51,986 nucleotides of DNA from a virus. Position numbers and translations under genes: made by a program. Numbering within the stretch: the stretch's first letter is position 1; each line of letters opens with the position of its first letter. This document shows, in pieces, positions 7,630-14,726 of the stretch. The notes below the pieces were generated by a model. The model did not search any database. It was not told where the DNA came from and worked only from the letters and a program-made list of their open reading frames with translations. The stretch is from positions 1 through 51,986 of IMG/VR virus record IMGVR_UViG_3300036766_001779. One strand, 5' to 3'.

Positions 7630-9800
7630 TGGCTTCGTTGCGAGACTTCGAGCCAAATAAGTTCGCACGTATGCTTATGCAGCGGCGTTTGATGGCTATA
7701 GTTGAGCCATCAGAACAGGAACGGGCTGTCTTGCGGGAAATGCTGCGCTACAGAGACCGCGCTCTCGAGCAGATTAATCTGCTGAAAAACTTCACGAACG
7801 AAGAAAAGAATATGGTTATGTCCGTTTCGGCGCAGCAGCGATTAACGGAAATCGAAGTCTCGCTTGCAAAAGAATCAGAAAAGTATGCAAAAAGCATGGT
7901 CCGGTCGGTGAAATCCGCCAAAGAAGCGTACTGGGGGCGGGGTCAGGACGATGTTTTAGTGTCATTAGAAGCTGCAAACGTAGCAAATATCAATTATACA
8001 CAGTTTCCTGAAGCAGCTGTCAAAGCCATGATTTCCAAACCAGTATTGGGCTCTGACCCAAACGAAGTATTCAAAGGAGTGTTCAGCGACACAACAAAAG
8101 TAATTCAAAACGACTTGACGCAGGGCATGGTGGGCGGCGAGAGCTTCTTTGACATGCATCGCCGTCTGCGGGACGACTTAAATATGGAAGCTGCCCAAGC
8201 GATGAGAATTACAAGAACAAATGTGGTCGCTGCATACAATGAAGGTTCCGTTGCAGCATACGATGAAAATGCTGATATCATTGCAGGCTATGAGTGGTGC
8301 TCCGTGCTGGATTCTCACACGAGCCGTATATGTGCAGCACTTCACAAGCAACGTATTAAACTAGGCGAGACATTCCCTGGTGGCTTTACAGCTCCTCCAG
8401 CACATCCAAATTGTCGCTCCACAACAATACCGATATTCTATAACGACGATATGAATAAGGAACTGGACAAAGCACACAAGTCAGCAAAAGAGGAGTACGT
8501 GACGCCTGAAGGTATTATAAAGAATCGTAATGTGGAGCTGGACTTCGATGTGGAATACGAGAAGTGGCTAAAGGACCAGCCTGAACTTACGCAGGAGAAT
8601 GTGCTGGGTTCTCGTTATAAATTTGAAAAATGGAAAGAGGATGAAATCACAATTCCGGACGTGCTGCGAAACGATATGTCGACAAAGACAGACGAAGAAG
8701 TTAAGCAGATGCTGGAAGAACGTGGCATAAGTTCTCCAGTTACCATAACGGCTCCTCCGCCTGTTGAATCGACGCCAATGTCTGACGTAACGGGCGAGCC
8801 AAATATTGAAACACAGCCTGAGCCAGTTGTTTCAAATACGCCTCCTCCTGCAGCAACAGATGAATACGAAATGGAAGTGCAGCGTATTGAAAACATGCAA
8901 GCAGGTTCTACTGAGCAGATAACGGCAATTATGCACATGGATTCGGAGTATATCAGCAACTTGACTTCGTCGCAGGCTGAGCGTTTATATGAAATTGCAA
9001 ACGCGAACGTAGCAACAACTCCGCAACTTCGAGACGTTCATCATTTGTTAGTACGGCAAACGTCCGTCGAAGCAAACCGTATTGGCAACAGAGTCTTTTC
9101 GTCGCCGTGGATGGACGGCCCTACTGTAGATTTGTCTAAGATTGACCAGCCTGTGCCACAGTTCACGAAGGTGAAGGACCTCAACAAGTATATGGAAAAA
9201 CTGATACCGGGCGTGAAGGTAAAACTCAACGGCTTGGATTTGGATGCAGCGACAGCTTATTCAGAGGAGCTGCGAAAACAAGTTGCCGCACGGCCAGAGT
9301 TGTTTACTACCTTCGTCACTTTCGACACAGTTAAAGACGAAGCGTATTATGCAATGGTGTGGGGCGGGTCAAGTATGCATATAAATGCGAGTAAAATGGG
9401 CAAGCTCACAGACCTTGAGGCACGTTTGAAGCGTGATGTTGCTGCGAAATTCCATCCGATTGGCGCTGAAAAAGCTGTGTCCGTCGTTACGCACGAGTCT
9501 GCCCATCTAATGGATGCCGGCATAATGTCAAACGAGCCTGCAGCTCACGTTAGTAAAGCTCGCAGCGACTTTAAAATGGACCTTGAGAAGTGGAAAACAA
9601 AGTACAAAAAGGATGCAGCTAAAATTAGTAAGTATGCTGCGACAAACAGAGAAGAGTTATATGCAGAAGCGTTCACATCACTGCAGTTCACGCCCGAGCA
9701 GCTGCAGCATGAATCCGTTAAGGAATTGAAAAAGTTGTTTGACAAGCACACAGTAAAAATTCGCAAGGCCTATTTGGGTCGATTTTACAAGGACGGATAA
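7629..9800 (+). CDS. SPP1 gp7/Mu F-like minor head protein fused to a zinc metallopeptidase-like domain
   Basis: The protein has 723 residues. Residues about 160-270 form the phage head morphogenesis domain of the SPP1 gp7/Mu gpF family, with AMRITRTNVVAAYNEG, then DSHTSRICAALH and PPAHPNCRSTTIPI. A Pro-rich linker (370-400) follows. Near 620-680 lies a zincin signature: HESAH (622-626) and a downstream REELYAEAF that offers the third, Glu ligand. The family joins the portal to head assembly. The peptidase may act in head maturation or be carried into the host; both are inferences. No other prohead protease is recognisable. AGGAG precedes ATG 7629. Confidence 0.88.
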   Translation: MASLRDFEPNKFARMLMQRRLMAIVEPSEQERAVLREMLRYRDRALEQINLLKNFTNEEKNMVMSVSAQQRLTEIEVSLAKESEKYAKSMVRSVKSAKEAYWGRGQDDVLVSLEAANVANINYTQFPEAAVKAMISKPVLGSDPNEVFKGVFSDTTKVIQNDLTQGMVGGESFFDMHRRLRDDLNMEAAQAMRITRTNVVAAYNEGSVAAYDENADIIAGYEWCSVLDSHTSRICAALHKQRIKLGETFPGGFTAPPAHPNCRSTTIPIFYNDDMNKELDKAHKSAKEEYVTPEGIIKNRNVELDFDVEYEKWLKDQPELTQENVLGSRYKFEKWKEDEITIPDVLRNDMSTKTDEEVKQMLEERGISSPVTITAPPPVESTPMSDVTGEPNIETQPEPVVSNTPPPAATDEYEMEVQRIENMQAGSTEQITAIMHMDSEYISNLTSSQAERLYEIANANVATTPQLRDVHHLLVRQTSVEANRIGNRVFSSPWMDGPTVDLSKIDQPVPQFTKVKDLNKYMEKLIPGVKVKLNGLDLDAATAYSEELRKQVAARPELFTTFVTFDTVKDEAYYAMVWGGSSMHINASKMGKLTDLEARLKRDVAAKFHPIGAEKAVSVVTHESAHLMDAGIMSNEPAAHVSKARSDFKMDLEKWKTKYKKDAAKISKYAATNREELYAEAFTSLQFTPEQLQHESVKELKKLFDKHTVKIRKAYLGRFYKDG

Positions 9801-9802
9801 AC

Positions 9803-10015
9803 ATGGTTACATATCCTGCACCCGACTGTTGTTTCTGTAAGCATTTCAAGGACTGGGATGAAAAAGAAGAAGTCTTTACTTGTGCCGCTTTTCCAAAGGG
9901 CATTCCGAAAGTCATTTGGCTTGAAGGTCGCAAACATGACAGGCCTTATACTGGCGATAATGGAATTCGTTTTGCAAGTGCTGTGACCCAGCCAAAAAGT
10001 GTTAATCCGGCCTAG
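9803..10015 (+). CDS. Small cysteine-containing phage protein (CKHF...GDNGIRF family)
   Basis: The protein has 70 residues with three clustered Cys (CCFCKHF) and a fourth in FTCAAFPKGIP, then HDRPYTGDNGIRF. This layout recurs in small hypothetical proteins encoded beside minor head genes in many phages. The four Cys suggest one zinc ion. Role unknown. GGA upstream of ATG 9803 and a 2-nt gap from the previous gene indicate cotranscription. Confidence 0.8.
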   Translation: MVTYPAPDCCFCKHFKDWDEKEEVFTCAAFPKGIPKVIWLEGRKHDRPYTGDNGIRFASAVTQPKSVNPA

Positions 10016-10326
10016 TGTGTACCATTTTGGTCACTCAGCTAAATCCAGCCAACTTTTGTGACTTCAAATCATCCTTGTAGGACCGTGAAATCACCGCCTA
10101 GAATCGATTTTAAGGCGTGTTTACGGGTCGACCCCGTAATTTATGCATCCCACCATCAAAATCGTTTAAATCGAGTTTCGAGTTAGGTGGATATTAGGGT
10201 GCAATGTACGACATTCAACTGCACAAAAAACTTGAATAGCATCACGTTTTCATCATTGTATTTGTCTAACGCTGTGTGTAGTTTTAAGTTAGCGTGTTTC
10301 TAAGTGTTGATGATTGGAGAAGAAAT
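10016..10326 (+). ncRNA. Intergenic structured element, copy 1 (IGR-E1)
   Basis: This gap of about 300 bp inside the structural operon has no gene. Its first 180 bases resemble three other gaps: a leading ACCATTTTGGTCAC, then GTAGGACCGTGAAAT, a CGCC...GGCG stem (10095-10098 with 10114-10117) and a perfect 6-bp hairpin TACGGG/CCCGTA (10122-10138). The shared order and changed-but-paired bases suggest a folded RNA or a repeated DNA element. Function unknown. The last part, up to 10326, carries the ribosome site of the connector gene. Confidence 0.55.
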
Positions 10327-10794
10327 TTGCCGTACGTAGCAATAACATCGTATGCCGACGAGACTTATGCAAATGCATACATGGCCGAGACAGCAAGTCC
10401 GGGCGCAGTTGAATGGGCCGCTCTTTCCTCAGCAGACAAACAGAAGTACTTAAAATCCGCAACTCGTATGATTGACCGCGTTCTGTACGTGGGAGAAAAA
10501 AGCGTCGACACACAAGCGCGAGAATTTCCACGTGGCGGCGATACAGCGATTCCGGATGAAGTACTTCAAGCCTGCTGCGAAATCGCTCTTCAATTATCGC
10601 GTGGAATTACATTGGAATCGTTGGCCGAAGAATCAAAGCATACTGCAGAGTCCACAGGTCAAGCCTCCGTTTCATTCTCCGATTCACTCAACGCATTTCG
10701 TTTAACCCGCGGCGCATATAACTCAATGGAAGCATTGAACATTTTGTCGCCGTGGATAATGGACCCGAATACAACTCTAATTGAACGTGCTTAA
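10327..10794 (+). CDS. Head-tail connector (DnaT-like/gp6-like adaptor)
   Basis: I choose the TTG at 10327 as start because GGAGAAG lies 7 nt before it; the GTG at 10294 has no ribosome site. The product has 155 residues and begins MPYVAITSYADETYANAYM. The pattern of an N-terminal YADETY strand, SSADKQKYLKSATRMID, then FPRGGDTAIPDEVLQACCEIAL matches phage proteins listed as DnaT-like or head-tail connector family, helical proteins that form the ring below the portal. Confidence 0.8.
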   Translation: MPYVAITSYADETYANAYMAETASPGAVEWAALSSADKQKYLKSATRMIDRVLYVGEKSVDTQAREFPRGGDTAIPDEVLQACCEIALQLSRGITLESLAEESKHTAESTGQASVSFSDSLNAFRLTRGAYNSMEALNILSPWIMDPNTTLIERA

Positions 10795-10803
10795 TTCCCG
10801 CTA

Positions 10804-10834
10804 CTGCGGCGGGCATTCCGCAGGCTTTCGTTTT
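10804..10834 (+). terminator. Possible weak terminator or attenuator
   Basis: A hairpin CTGCGG/CCGCAG (10804-10809 with 10818-10823) is followed by GCTTTCGTTTT. The stem is short and the T-run interrupted, so it may only reduce read-through into the scaffold gene. Confidence 0.3.
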
Positions 10835-10869
10835 ACCAGAGACGTAATTCTGGGGAAAGAGGTGCAACA

Positions 10870-11733
10870 ATGAAGTGGTACAACGCATTAGCTCTCGGCT
10901 TGAATCCGAATCCGTTTGTGTGCTCCGTTGAAGGTGCGCTTGCGGGAGATTCGACTGGTGGCGGCTCGGGCAAAACCGTGACGCCTGCAAGTGCAAACGC
11001 AGCTACAGCGGGCGATGACGATTTGGGTGACGATGCCGCATCGACTTCAAAAGGAGACAAAAATCGAACGTTTTCGCAGGACGAAGTCAGTCGTATTGTG
11101 GCTGAAGAACGGCGCAAGCTCAAAGGAGAAATTCGTACGCGGCTCACCGAACTCGAGCGTCTGCAGAAGTCTGCGCACGAATCCGAAGAACAACGCGCAG
11201 AGTTGACGACTCAACTCGATAAGCTCAACACTGAACTGATGTCCGTCGAAGAACGTCGGAAAAAAGAATCGGAGCTCGAGCGGGCGAAGGCAAAAGAAGA
11301 AATTGATAAGCACACAAAGTCAGCCCAAATGTGGGAAGGCAAGTTCAAGTCGAAGATGATAAACGAAGCGGTCATTCGGGCCGTCGAGCCGTTTGCACAC
11401 GTGCCGAGCCATTTCTTGCCGTTAATTGCTCCGGATGCTGTGCTGGACGAAGTGATGGACAAAGATGGCAAACCGACTGGGGAATACTCGGTCAAGGTCA
11501 AAGCTATTGAAACTATCAATGGCCAGCCACATCAAGTGCTGCTTCCGATTGAGGAGTTCGTCAAGCACCTCAGAGAGAATAAAGACTACGAGTACATGTT
11601 CCGGTCCAAGCGGGCTGGTGGAACTGGCGCGGGTGTACCGGCCGGCAGTCCGTCTGGACGTTCTCCCGAAGGAATGTCCCGACAGGAGAAAATCGCAGAA
11701 GGACTACGACAGCAGAAGCTGGCACAACAGTAA
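10870..11733 (+). CDS. Capsid scaffolding protein
   Basis: The protein has 287 residues and lies immediately upstream of the major capsid gene, the standard place for a scaffold. After a Gly/Ser/Ala-rich N-terminal region (residues 25-65), residues about 70-165 are a charged coiled coil (many Glu, Lys, Arg and Leu). A compact region AVIRAVEPFAHVPSHFLPL follows, then a low-complexity Gly/Pro/Ser-rich C-terminus. This architecture matches GPO/DUF4355-like scaffolds. Scaffold action is inferred from architecture and position. Confidence 0.82.
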   Translation: MKWYNALALGLNPNPFVCSVEGALAGDSTGGGSGKTVTPASANAATAGDDDLGDDAASTSKGDKNRTFSQDEVSRIVAEERRKLKGEIRTRLTELERLQKSAHESEEQRAELTTQLDKLNTELMSVEERRKKESELERAKAKEEIDKHTKSAQMWEGKFKSKMINEAVIRAVEPFAHVPSHFLPLIAPDAVLDEVMDKDGKPTGEYSVKVKAIETINGQPHQVLLPIEEFVKHLRENKDYEYMFRSKRAGGTGAGVPAGSPSGRSPEGMSRQEKIAEGLRQQKLAQQ

Positions 11734-11773
11734 CGATGCTACGCTCTGCTGCACAGTTTAAGGAGTTCTCACA

Positions 11774-12691
11774 ATGGCGTTACTTCTCGCCGAAGCAGAA
11801 AAGTTGTCCAACAACTGGCTAATTGCGTCTATCATCGAAGAAATCATCACGATTGACGAAGTTTTTGCTCGGCTGCCCTTCGTGGGCTTTACCGGCAAGA
11901 CCTACACGTTCAACCGTGAAAAAACCCTGCCGACTGCGGCGTTCAAGCTGCCCAACGCAGTCCTGACCGAAACGGCCGGCACGTTCGATGAAATCGACGT
12001 CAAGCTCAAAGCCATTCTGGACGACGTCCAAGTGGACAGCTTTATCGAGACTCAGTTGAGTGACTTGGGCTCACAAGCGGCCAAGCAAGTCCAGCTGGCG
12101 TCCAAAGCTGTCGGCAGAGCGTTCTCTGACAAGTTCATTAACGGCGACCAAGACAACAACTTGGGCGGTGGTGCGAAACCGGAAGAATTCAACGGCCTCC
12201 GGTCGTTGTTGGCTTCCGCGGCCTTTGCCGCTCAGATTGCCACAACCACCGGCGCCCTCTCGTTCGCCATGTTGGACGAGCTGGTCGACATCTGCAAGAA
12301 GAACATGAATCGTGCATTCCTGATGCACAGCCGCACAATTCGTTCGTTCTACGAACTGTGCCGCAACTTGGGTGGTACCGACCCCGTTCACATCACCGTG
12401 CCCGGAATTACCGGACCCGTTCCGACGTATCGTGGCATTCCGATACTCAAGAACGAGTACATTCCCATCAATTTGGGCCAAGCCGGCACACTGACGCAGC
12501 TTTTCTGCGCGTCATTCGACGAAGATGAAGGCGTCCACGGCCTTATGCCGCGCACAAACGCCGGAATCGTGGTCGAAGAGGTGGGCATTGTGGAAGGTGC
12601 GGACGCTCGTCGTTATCGCGTAAAGTGGTACGCGAGCGCAACGGCCAAGTCCACGAAGTCGGTCTCAGTCGCGAACAGCGTCACGAACTAG
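11774..12691 (+). CDS. Major capsid protein (HK97 fold)
   Basis: The protein has 305 residues and lies between scaffold and neck genes. Features of HK97-fold capsid proteins are visible: a central SFYELCRNLGGTDP segment, then TYRGIPILKNEYIP typical of the A-domain loop, then GVHGLMPRTNAGIVVEEVG near the C-terminus. No N-terminal delta domain is fused, in line with a separate scaffold gene. AAGGAG precedes ATG 11774. Base composition is more GC-rich and regular than in neighbours, as expected for the most highly expressed gene. A strong terminator follows. Confidence 0.93.
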   Translation: MALLLAEAEKLSNNWLIASIIEEIITIDEVFARLPFVGFTGKTYTFNREKTLPTAAFKLPNAVLTETAGTFDEIDVKLKAILDDVQVDSFIETQLSDLGSQAAKQVQLASKAVGRAFSDKFINGDQDNNLGGGAKPEEFNGLRSLLASAAFAAQIATTTGALSFAMLDELVDICKKNMNRAFLMHSRTIRSFYELCRNLGGTDPVHITVPGITGPVPTYRGIPILKNEYIPINLGQAGTLTQLFCASFDEDEGVHGLMPRTNAGIVVEEVGIVEGADARRYRVKWYASATAKSTKSVSVANSVTN

Positions 12692-12703
12692 GGCAACTTA
12701 CGG

Positions 12704-12744
12704 ATGGGCGCCTCCATTTACTTGGGGGCGCTCATTCTTTTTTT
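12704..12744 (+). terminator. Rho-independent terminator after the major capsid gene
   Basis: The arms 12704-12716 and 12723-12735 form a 13-bp stem (ATGGGCGCC with GGCGCTCAT at its base, some G-U pairs) and a 6-nt loop, followed by TCTTTTTTTG. It should make most late transcripts stop after the capsid gene and so set a high capsid-to-tail ratio. Confidence 0.88.
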
Positions 12745-12768
12745 GTCCATTTAAAAGGAGTTAGTTCG

Positions 12769-13146
12769 ATGGCGTTGATAAAAGAACCTTATGAAATTCT
12801 GCATCTGAATTTGCCCGTCACAGTACGAGTGACATTGACAAGATGGGTGCAGTATAACGGCGGTCTTCGTGGTTACATCTTCAAAAACAGTGTTGCCGAA
12901 CGTACGGTGACAACCAAGTTTCAGCTGATGGACCTAAAGCGGCTGATGATTGTTTCCGGCCAGTGCAAAGTCGAAATTCTCGACGATAAAGTGATTGAAC
13001 AGCCAGAAATCGAAGAGCCCGAAGAGCTGTTGACATCAGCGGAGCCGGAAGTTGTTGAAGAGCCAAAGCACGACACAGCTGTTTTAGAACGTGTGGAAAC
13101 GCCAAAAGCCGAAGAAGTGAACGCAAAGCGCAAAAAACGCAAATAA
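12769..13146 (+). CDS. Hypothetical neck-region protein
   Basis: The start is ATG 12769 with AAAAGGAG 8 nt before it; the longer frame that overlaps the capsid gene is not used. The product has 125 residues: a globular N-terminal half of about 70 residues, then a tail made mostly of Glu, Pro, Val and Ala, ending in a Lys/Arg cluster (KRKKRK). I do not recognise a family. Its place after the capsid gene suggests a head-decoration or neck role. Confidence 0.7.
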   Translation: MALIKEPYEILHLNLPVTVRVTLTRWVQYNGGLRGYIFKNSVAERTVTTKFQLMDLKRLMIVSGQCKVEILDDKVIEQPEIEEPEELLTSAEPEVVEEPKHDTAVLERVETPKAEEVNAKRKKRK

Positions 13147-13488
13147 ATGTTTACTATTCGGCAACCTCACACAGTTGTGCTACGACGGCCCGTTAAGTCC
13201 GTTGACCCGAGCACAAACGAAACTAAGCTCGAGTATGCCTCTGCTGTTCTCCGAAATGTATCCTGCTACGTACAGTTCAACTCCGTAACACAAATGCTTG
13301 AACTTAACGGTCGACAAATTGAATTAGTGGGGCAGCTGTTCACAACGGATACAAACGTGTTGGAACTGGATATGATTACGTACGACAGCAAAAAGTTCCG
13401 CATTGAAAGTGTCGTGAAATACAACGACTATAAAGGCACATTCAATCATTTAATTGCGGAATTCAGTCGTATGCAGGCGGAGGAATAA
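13147..13488 (+). CDS. Putative head-closure (stopper) protein
   Basis: The protein has 113 residues and is predicted mostly beta. It sits between the capsid gene and the HK97 gp10-like gene, where siphoviruses carry the head-closure or adaptor ring. The pattern of an N-terminal strand with VLRRPVKSVDP and a C-terminal VVKYNDYKGTFNHLIAEFS fits a small beta-barrel stopper of the SPP1 gp16 kind, but no signature proves it. It starts directly after the previous stop without its own ribosome site, so translation is likely coupled. Confidence 0.6.
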   Translation: MFTIRQPHTVVLRRPVKSVDPSTNETKLEYASAVLRNVSCYVQFNSVTQMLELNGRQIELVGQLFTTDTNVLELDMITYDSKKFRIESVVKYNDYKGTFNHLIAEFSRMQAEE

Positions 13489-13489
13489 T

Positions 13490-13906
13490 ATGCCAATTCG
13501 TGGACCGTTTGAATATACTTATGACCGTATTCTTGCGGTTCTGTCCGCCGACGCTCAACTTCTCGCTCTTGTTCCAAAAACGAATATGACTCCTACATAC
13601 GACAAGGCCGAGAAGAAAGGTCACAACGCTATCACTTACGGTTGGCCGTCTCGCAGCTATAATCCGAAGACACGTAAAGGCACTGGTACGTTGATATTCT
13701 ATATCGGTGCTGTGGACTCAAAAACTGTTGCAAACACAATTTACGGCCATTTGATTCGGCTGTTGACAGCCAAAAACTTATCGGATACGAACTTGAAAGT
13801 CGCTCGCATTACGGAAACAAGTGACTCGTCCGATGAAAATGTGGACAGAGAAGACCGCAACGTCGTGCAGCTAAAATACGATGTGCGGCTAGTGTACTTG
13901 GAGTAA
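13490..13906 (+). CDS. Putative tail-completion/neck protein
   Basis: The protein has 138 residues from ATG 13490, with GGCGGAGGA upstream. It starts with a helix YTYDRILAVLSADAQLLALV, then beta segments including AITYGWPSRSY and VVQLKYDVRLVYLE. Such an alpha/beta layout and the position are typical of tail-terminator or completion proteins. Assignment is by context. Confidence 0.6.
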   Translation: MPIRGPFEYTYDRILAVLSADAQLLALVPKTNMTPTYDKAEKKGHNAITYGWPSRSYNPKTRKGTGTLIFYIGAVDSKTVANTIYGHLIRLLTAKNLSDTNLKVARITETSDSSDENVDREDRNVVQLKYDVRLVYLE

Positions 13907-13910
13907 GCCA

Positions 13911-14342
13911 ATGGGCGGACGAAAAACAGTTTTTTCCTTTTATAAGTCCGTGCATCATCCGGGCACGAAACCGAATCCTTATACGAAAGAAATTCGTGAG
14001 CAGGTGCCGAGCATGCTGAAACAAGCTCTTACAAACGCTCTGATGCGAACGCCAGCTGCTACACGAGAGAAGATGGCAGTTATTGTTAATAAAGTCGTGC
14101 GAGAAGTTGGCTTTTTAGCACTGGCAAAAATTAAAAAGGCCTGTCCTGTGGGCTCGTATCGTGGTGGCCTTTTACGAAATAGTTGGAACGTCGTGAATGA
14201 AACAGCGTTCTCAATGACGTTGGGCACAAACGTGGCTTATGCCCGATATGTCGAAGAAGGAACACGGCCACATATCATTCGTGCTCGTCGGGCAAAAGCG
14301 TTGTTAATCCGACGAGAAAAAGTTACAAGAAGAAGGAGATAA
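13911..14342 (+). CDS. HK97 gp10-like tail-completion protein
   Basis: The protein has 143 residues. The motifs CPVGSYRGGLLRNSW near residue 80 and TNVAYARYVEEGTRPHIIRA near 106-125 are the hallmark of the HK97-gp10/Ne1 family, which connects head and tail. The C-terminus is strongly basic (RREKVTRRRR). A ribosome-site-like GGAG lies in the preceding gene end. Confidence 0.88.
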   Translation: MGGRKTVFSFYKSVHHPGTKPNPYTKEIREQVPSMLKQALTNALMRTPAATREKMAVIVNKVVREVGFLALAKIKKACPVGSYRGGLLRNSWNVVNETAFSMTLGTNVAYARYVEEGTRPHIIRARRAKALLIRREKVTRRRR

Positions 14343-14348
14343 ATCGTC

Positions 14349-14690
14349 ATGGAAAACGTCGAACTTTTGCCGTCTGCAGCACGAGCGGGTGCGGGTGTTG
14401 GAACTGTGAAAAACAACGCTCGTTACTCGAATTCTGTGTTGATACTGGCCGTTTCTGCTATTGACCCTGCTGCAAAGATTTCTGTCTGGCTAGAGCAAGG
14501 TAATGTGGCCGGTGAGATGGCTGACACTGCCGAAATTCTCGACGTCGATGCAACCGATGTTGCAGCGACACCAGCCTTTATCGCGTCCTGCACAGAGCCC
14601 TTGATGGAAAAAATCGCAGCTCGTTGGGCCGTCGTTGGAGGCAACGCAACATTCAAGGTGTACGTGGTTTACTTGCCGTCTCGAGCGTAA
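14349..14690 (+). CDS. Small beta-rich structural protein
   Basis: The protein has 113 residues and begins MENVELLPSAARAGAG. Small phage proteins with an N-terminal LLPSAAR-like segment followed by beta strands occur among head and tail genes, and this looks like one of them. A decoration or neck role is inferred. GAAGGAG lies before ATG 14349. Confidence 0.6.
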   Translation: MENVELLPSAARAGAGVGTVKNNARYSNSVLILAVSAIDPAAKISVWLEQGNVAGEMADTAEILDVDATDVAATPAFIASCTEPLMEKIAARWAVVGGNATFKVYVVYLPSRA

Positions 14691-14726
14691 TCACGACTGA
14701 TTGACGAAAAACAAAGGAGTTCTTTC

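Noticed and set aside
10122-10138. T-arm-like hairpin suggesting a tRNA gene
   Set aside because: No acceptor stem, anticodon arm or CCA position fits around it; the same hairpin changes sequence in the other element copies.
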